DNA of 64,000 nt, from the NCBI GenBank assembly GCA_963667375.1, contig OY763323.1, positions 1,178,001 to 1,242,000 on the forward strand, written 5' to 3'. The notes under the pieces were generated by a model. That model was not told where the DNA came from and did not search any database. It saw only the letters and a program-made list of their open reading frames with translations. A program made the translations under genes and the position numbers. Shown here in pieces: positions 63,539 through 64,000 of this stretch. Positions within the stretch are counted from its first letter, which is position 1. Each line of letters opens with the position of its first letter. Source of the DNA: G963556115 sp963667375 (GTDB lineage: Bacteria > Planctomycetota > SZUA-567).

Positions 63539-64000
63539 ATGCGTGTACAGATCAAACCCGAGGAGATCAGTGTTTTGATCAAAGAGGAAATATCTTCTTT
63601 TGGTCGTGAAGTTGATCGTGCAGAGGTTGGTGAGGTATTGCAGGTGGGTGATGGTATCGCTCGTGTGCATGGTTTGGAAAATGCCTGTGCAGGCGAATTG
63701 CTTGAATTTCCGACCGGTGTTAAAGGAATTGCTCTAAATATTGAAGAAGATAATATTGGTGTGGTTCTGCTTGGTTCTGATATCGGTATACGCGAAGGTG
63801 ATACAGTCAAGCGTACAGGCAGTATCTCTGAGGTTCCTGTCGGGGAGGCACTGCTTGGACGTGTGGTTGATGCGCTCGGACAGCCGGTAGACGGTAAAGG
63901 GGCGATTGAGAGCAATGAAAAACGACACGTTGAAAGAATTGCTCCGGGTATTGTTGAACGTCAGCCAGTAGAAGAGCCTCTTCAGACCGGTATTAAATGT
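63539..64000 (+). CDS. atpA: ATP synthase F1 subunit alpha (partial, cut by window end)
   Basis: The first 154 codons of AtpA are present; the gene runs off the window. The N-terminal helix (VQIKPEEISVLIKEEI), the beta-barrel (GEVLQVGDGIARVHGL, GELLEFPTGVKGIALNIE) and the region before the P-loop (GRVVDALGQPVDGKG; ERQPVEEPLQTGIK) match the family well. Walker A lies beyond the end. GAGAGGG precedes ATG 63539. The remaining F1 genes should follow. Confidence 0.97.
   Translation, partial: MRVQIKPEEISVLIKEEISSFGREVDRAEVGEVLQVGDGIARVHGLENACAGELLEFPTGVKGIALNIEEDNIGVVLLGSDIGIREGDTVKRTGSISEVPVGEALLGRVVDALGQPVDGKGAIESNEKRHVERIAPGIVERQPVEEPLQTGIKC

Overview
This 64 kb window looks chromosomal and consists mostly of ordinary housekeeping genes. 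They include lon, rpsA, purQ, accA, pyrF, uvrB, a short uvrC, yajC-secDF, a sigma-70 factor, glmM and the first part of an F-type ATP synthase operon. No rRNA, tRNA, CRISPR array, transposase or phage gene was found. Gene layout, a corrinoid protein with a CobW GTPase, a ferredoxin-like aldo/keto reductase, a Na+-type c subunit, PDZ/S41 protease, GYF and TPR proteins suggest a Gram-negative, anaerobic, Na+-using bacterium. A member of the PVC superphylum (Lentisphaerota/Kiritimatiellota-like) is my best guess, but this is inference; no rRNA is present to test it.

Layout. 1-3640: a partner-switching signalling module (STAS tail, Hpt-CheW-pseudo-receiver protein, REC-PP2C phosphatase, RsbW-type kinase). 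3797-6148: a membrane-anchored coiled-coil protein and a GYF membrane protein. 6303-7884: CobW GTPase plus corrinoid protein. 8098-13534 (minus): PPK2, Lon, Hsp20, a TPR protein and an unknown protein. 13926-17828: a small gene with a consensus promoter, then two paralogous double-domain periplasmic binding proteins. 18161-23287: S1, PurQ, AccA, PyrF. 23372-35333 (minus): TPR proteins (one probably frameshifted), RluD-type pseudouridine synthase, FloA-NfeD, aldo/keto reductase with its likely MocR-type regulator. 35404-46416: UvrB, YajC-SecDF, HIT protein, methyltransferase, short UvrC, TauE permease, sigma factor. 46911-50632: HEAT-PDZ-S41 protease and GlmM. 50633-51344: a non-coding stretch with a possible structured RNA. 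51976-57208: a five-gene cluster in which PTS EIIA domains and CBS domains are mixed with two ion transporters. 57513-64000: ATP synthase genes atpZ, atpI, atpB, a triple-hairpin c paralogue, atpE, two b subunits, atpH and the start of atpA.

The most unusual part is the ATP synthase. The canonical c subunit carries the two-carboxylate Na+ site. Just upstream is a six-helix c-like protein with three hairpins in which every ion-binding carboxylate is replaced (Ser, Gln, Gln). Subunit a has a DxNxNG-type, calcium-loop-like insertion in the loop expected outside the cytoplasm. Both b subunits carry an extra N-terminal hydrophobic segment and roughly 100-150 residues predicted outside the cytoplasm. 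Together these suggest a Na+ ATP synthase/ATPase with a hybrid rotor and an extra structure on the outer face of Fo. The second system of note is the EIIA/CBS/transporter cluster immediately upstream, which may tie cation transport to phosphorylation and nucleotide status.
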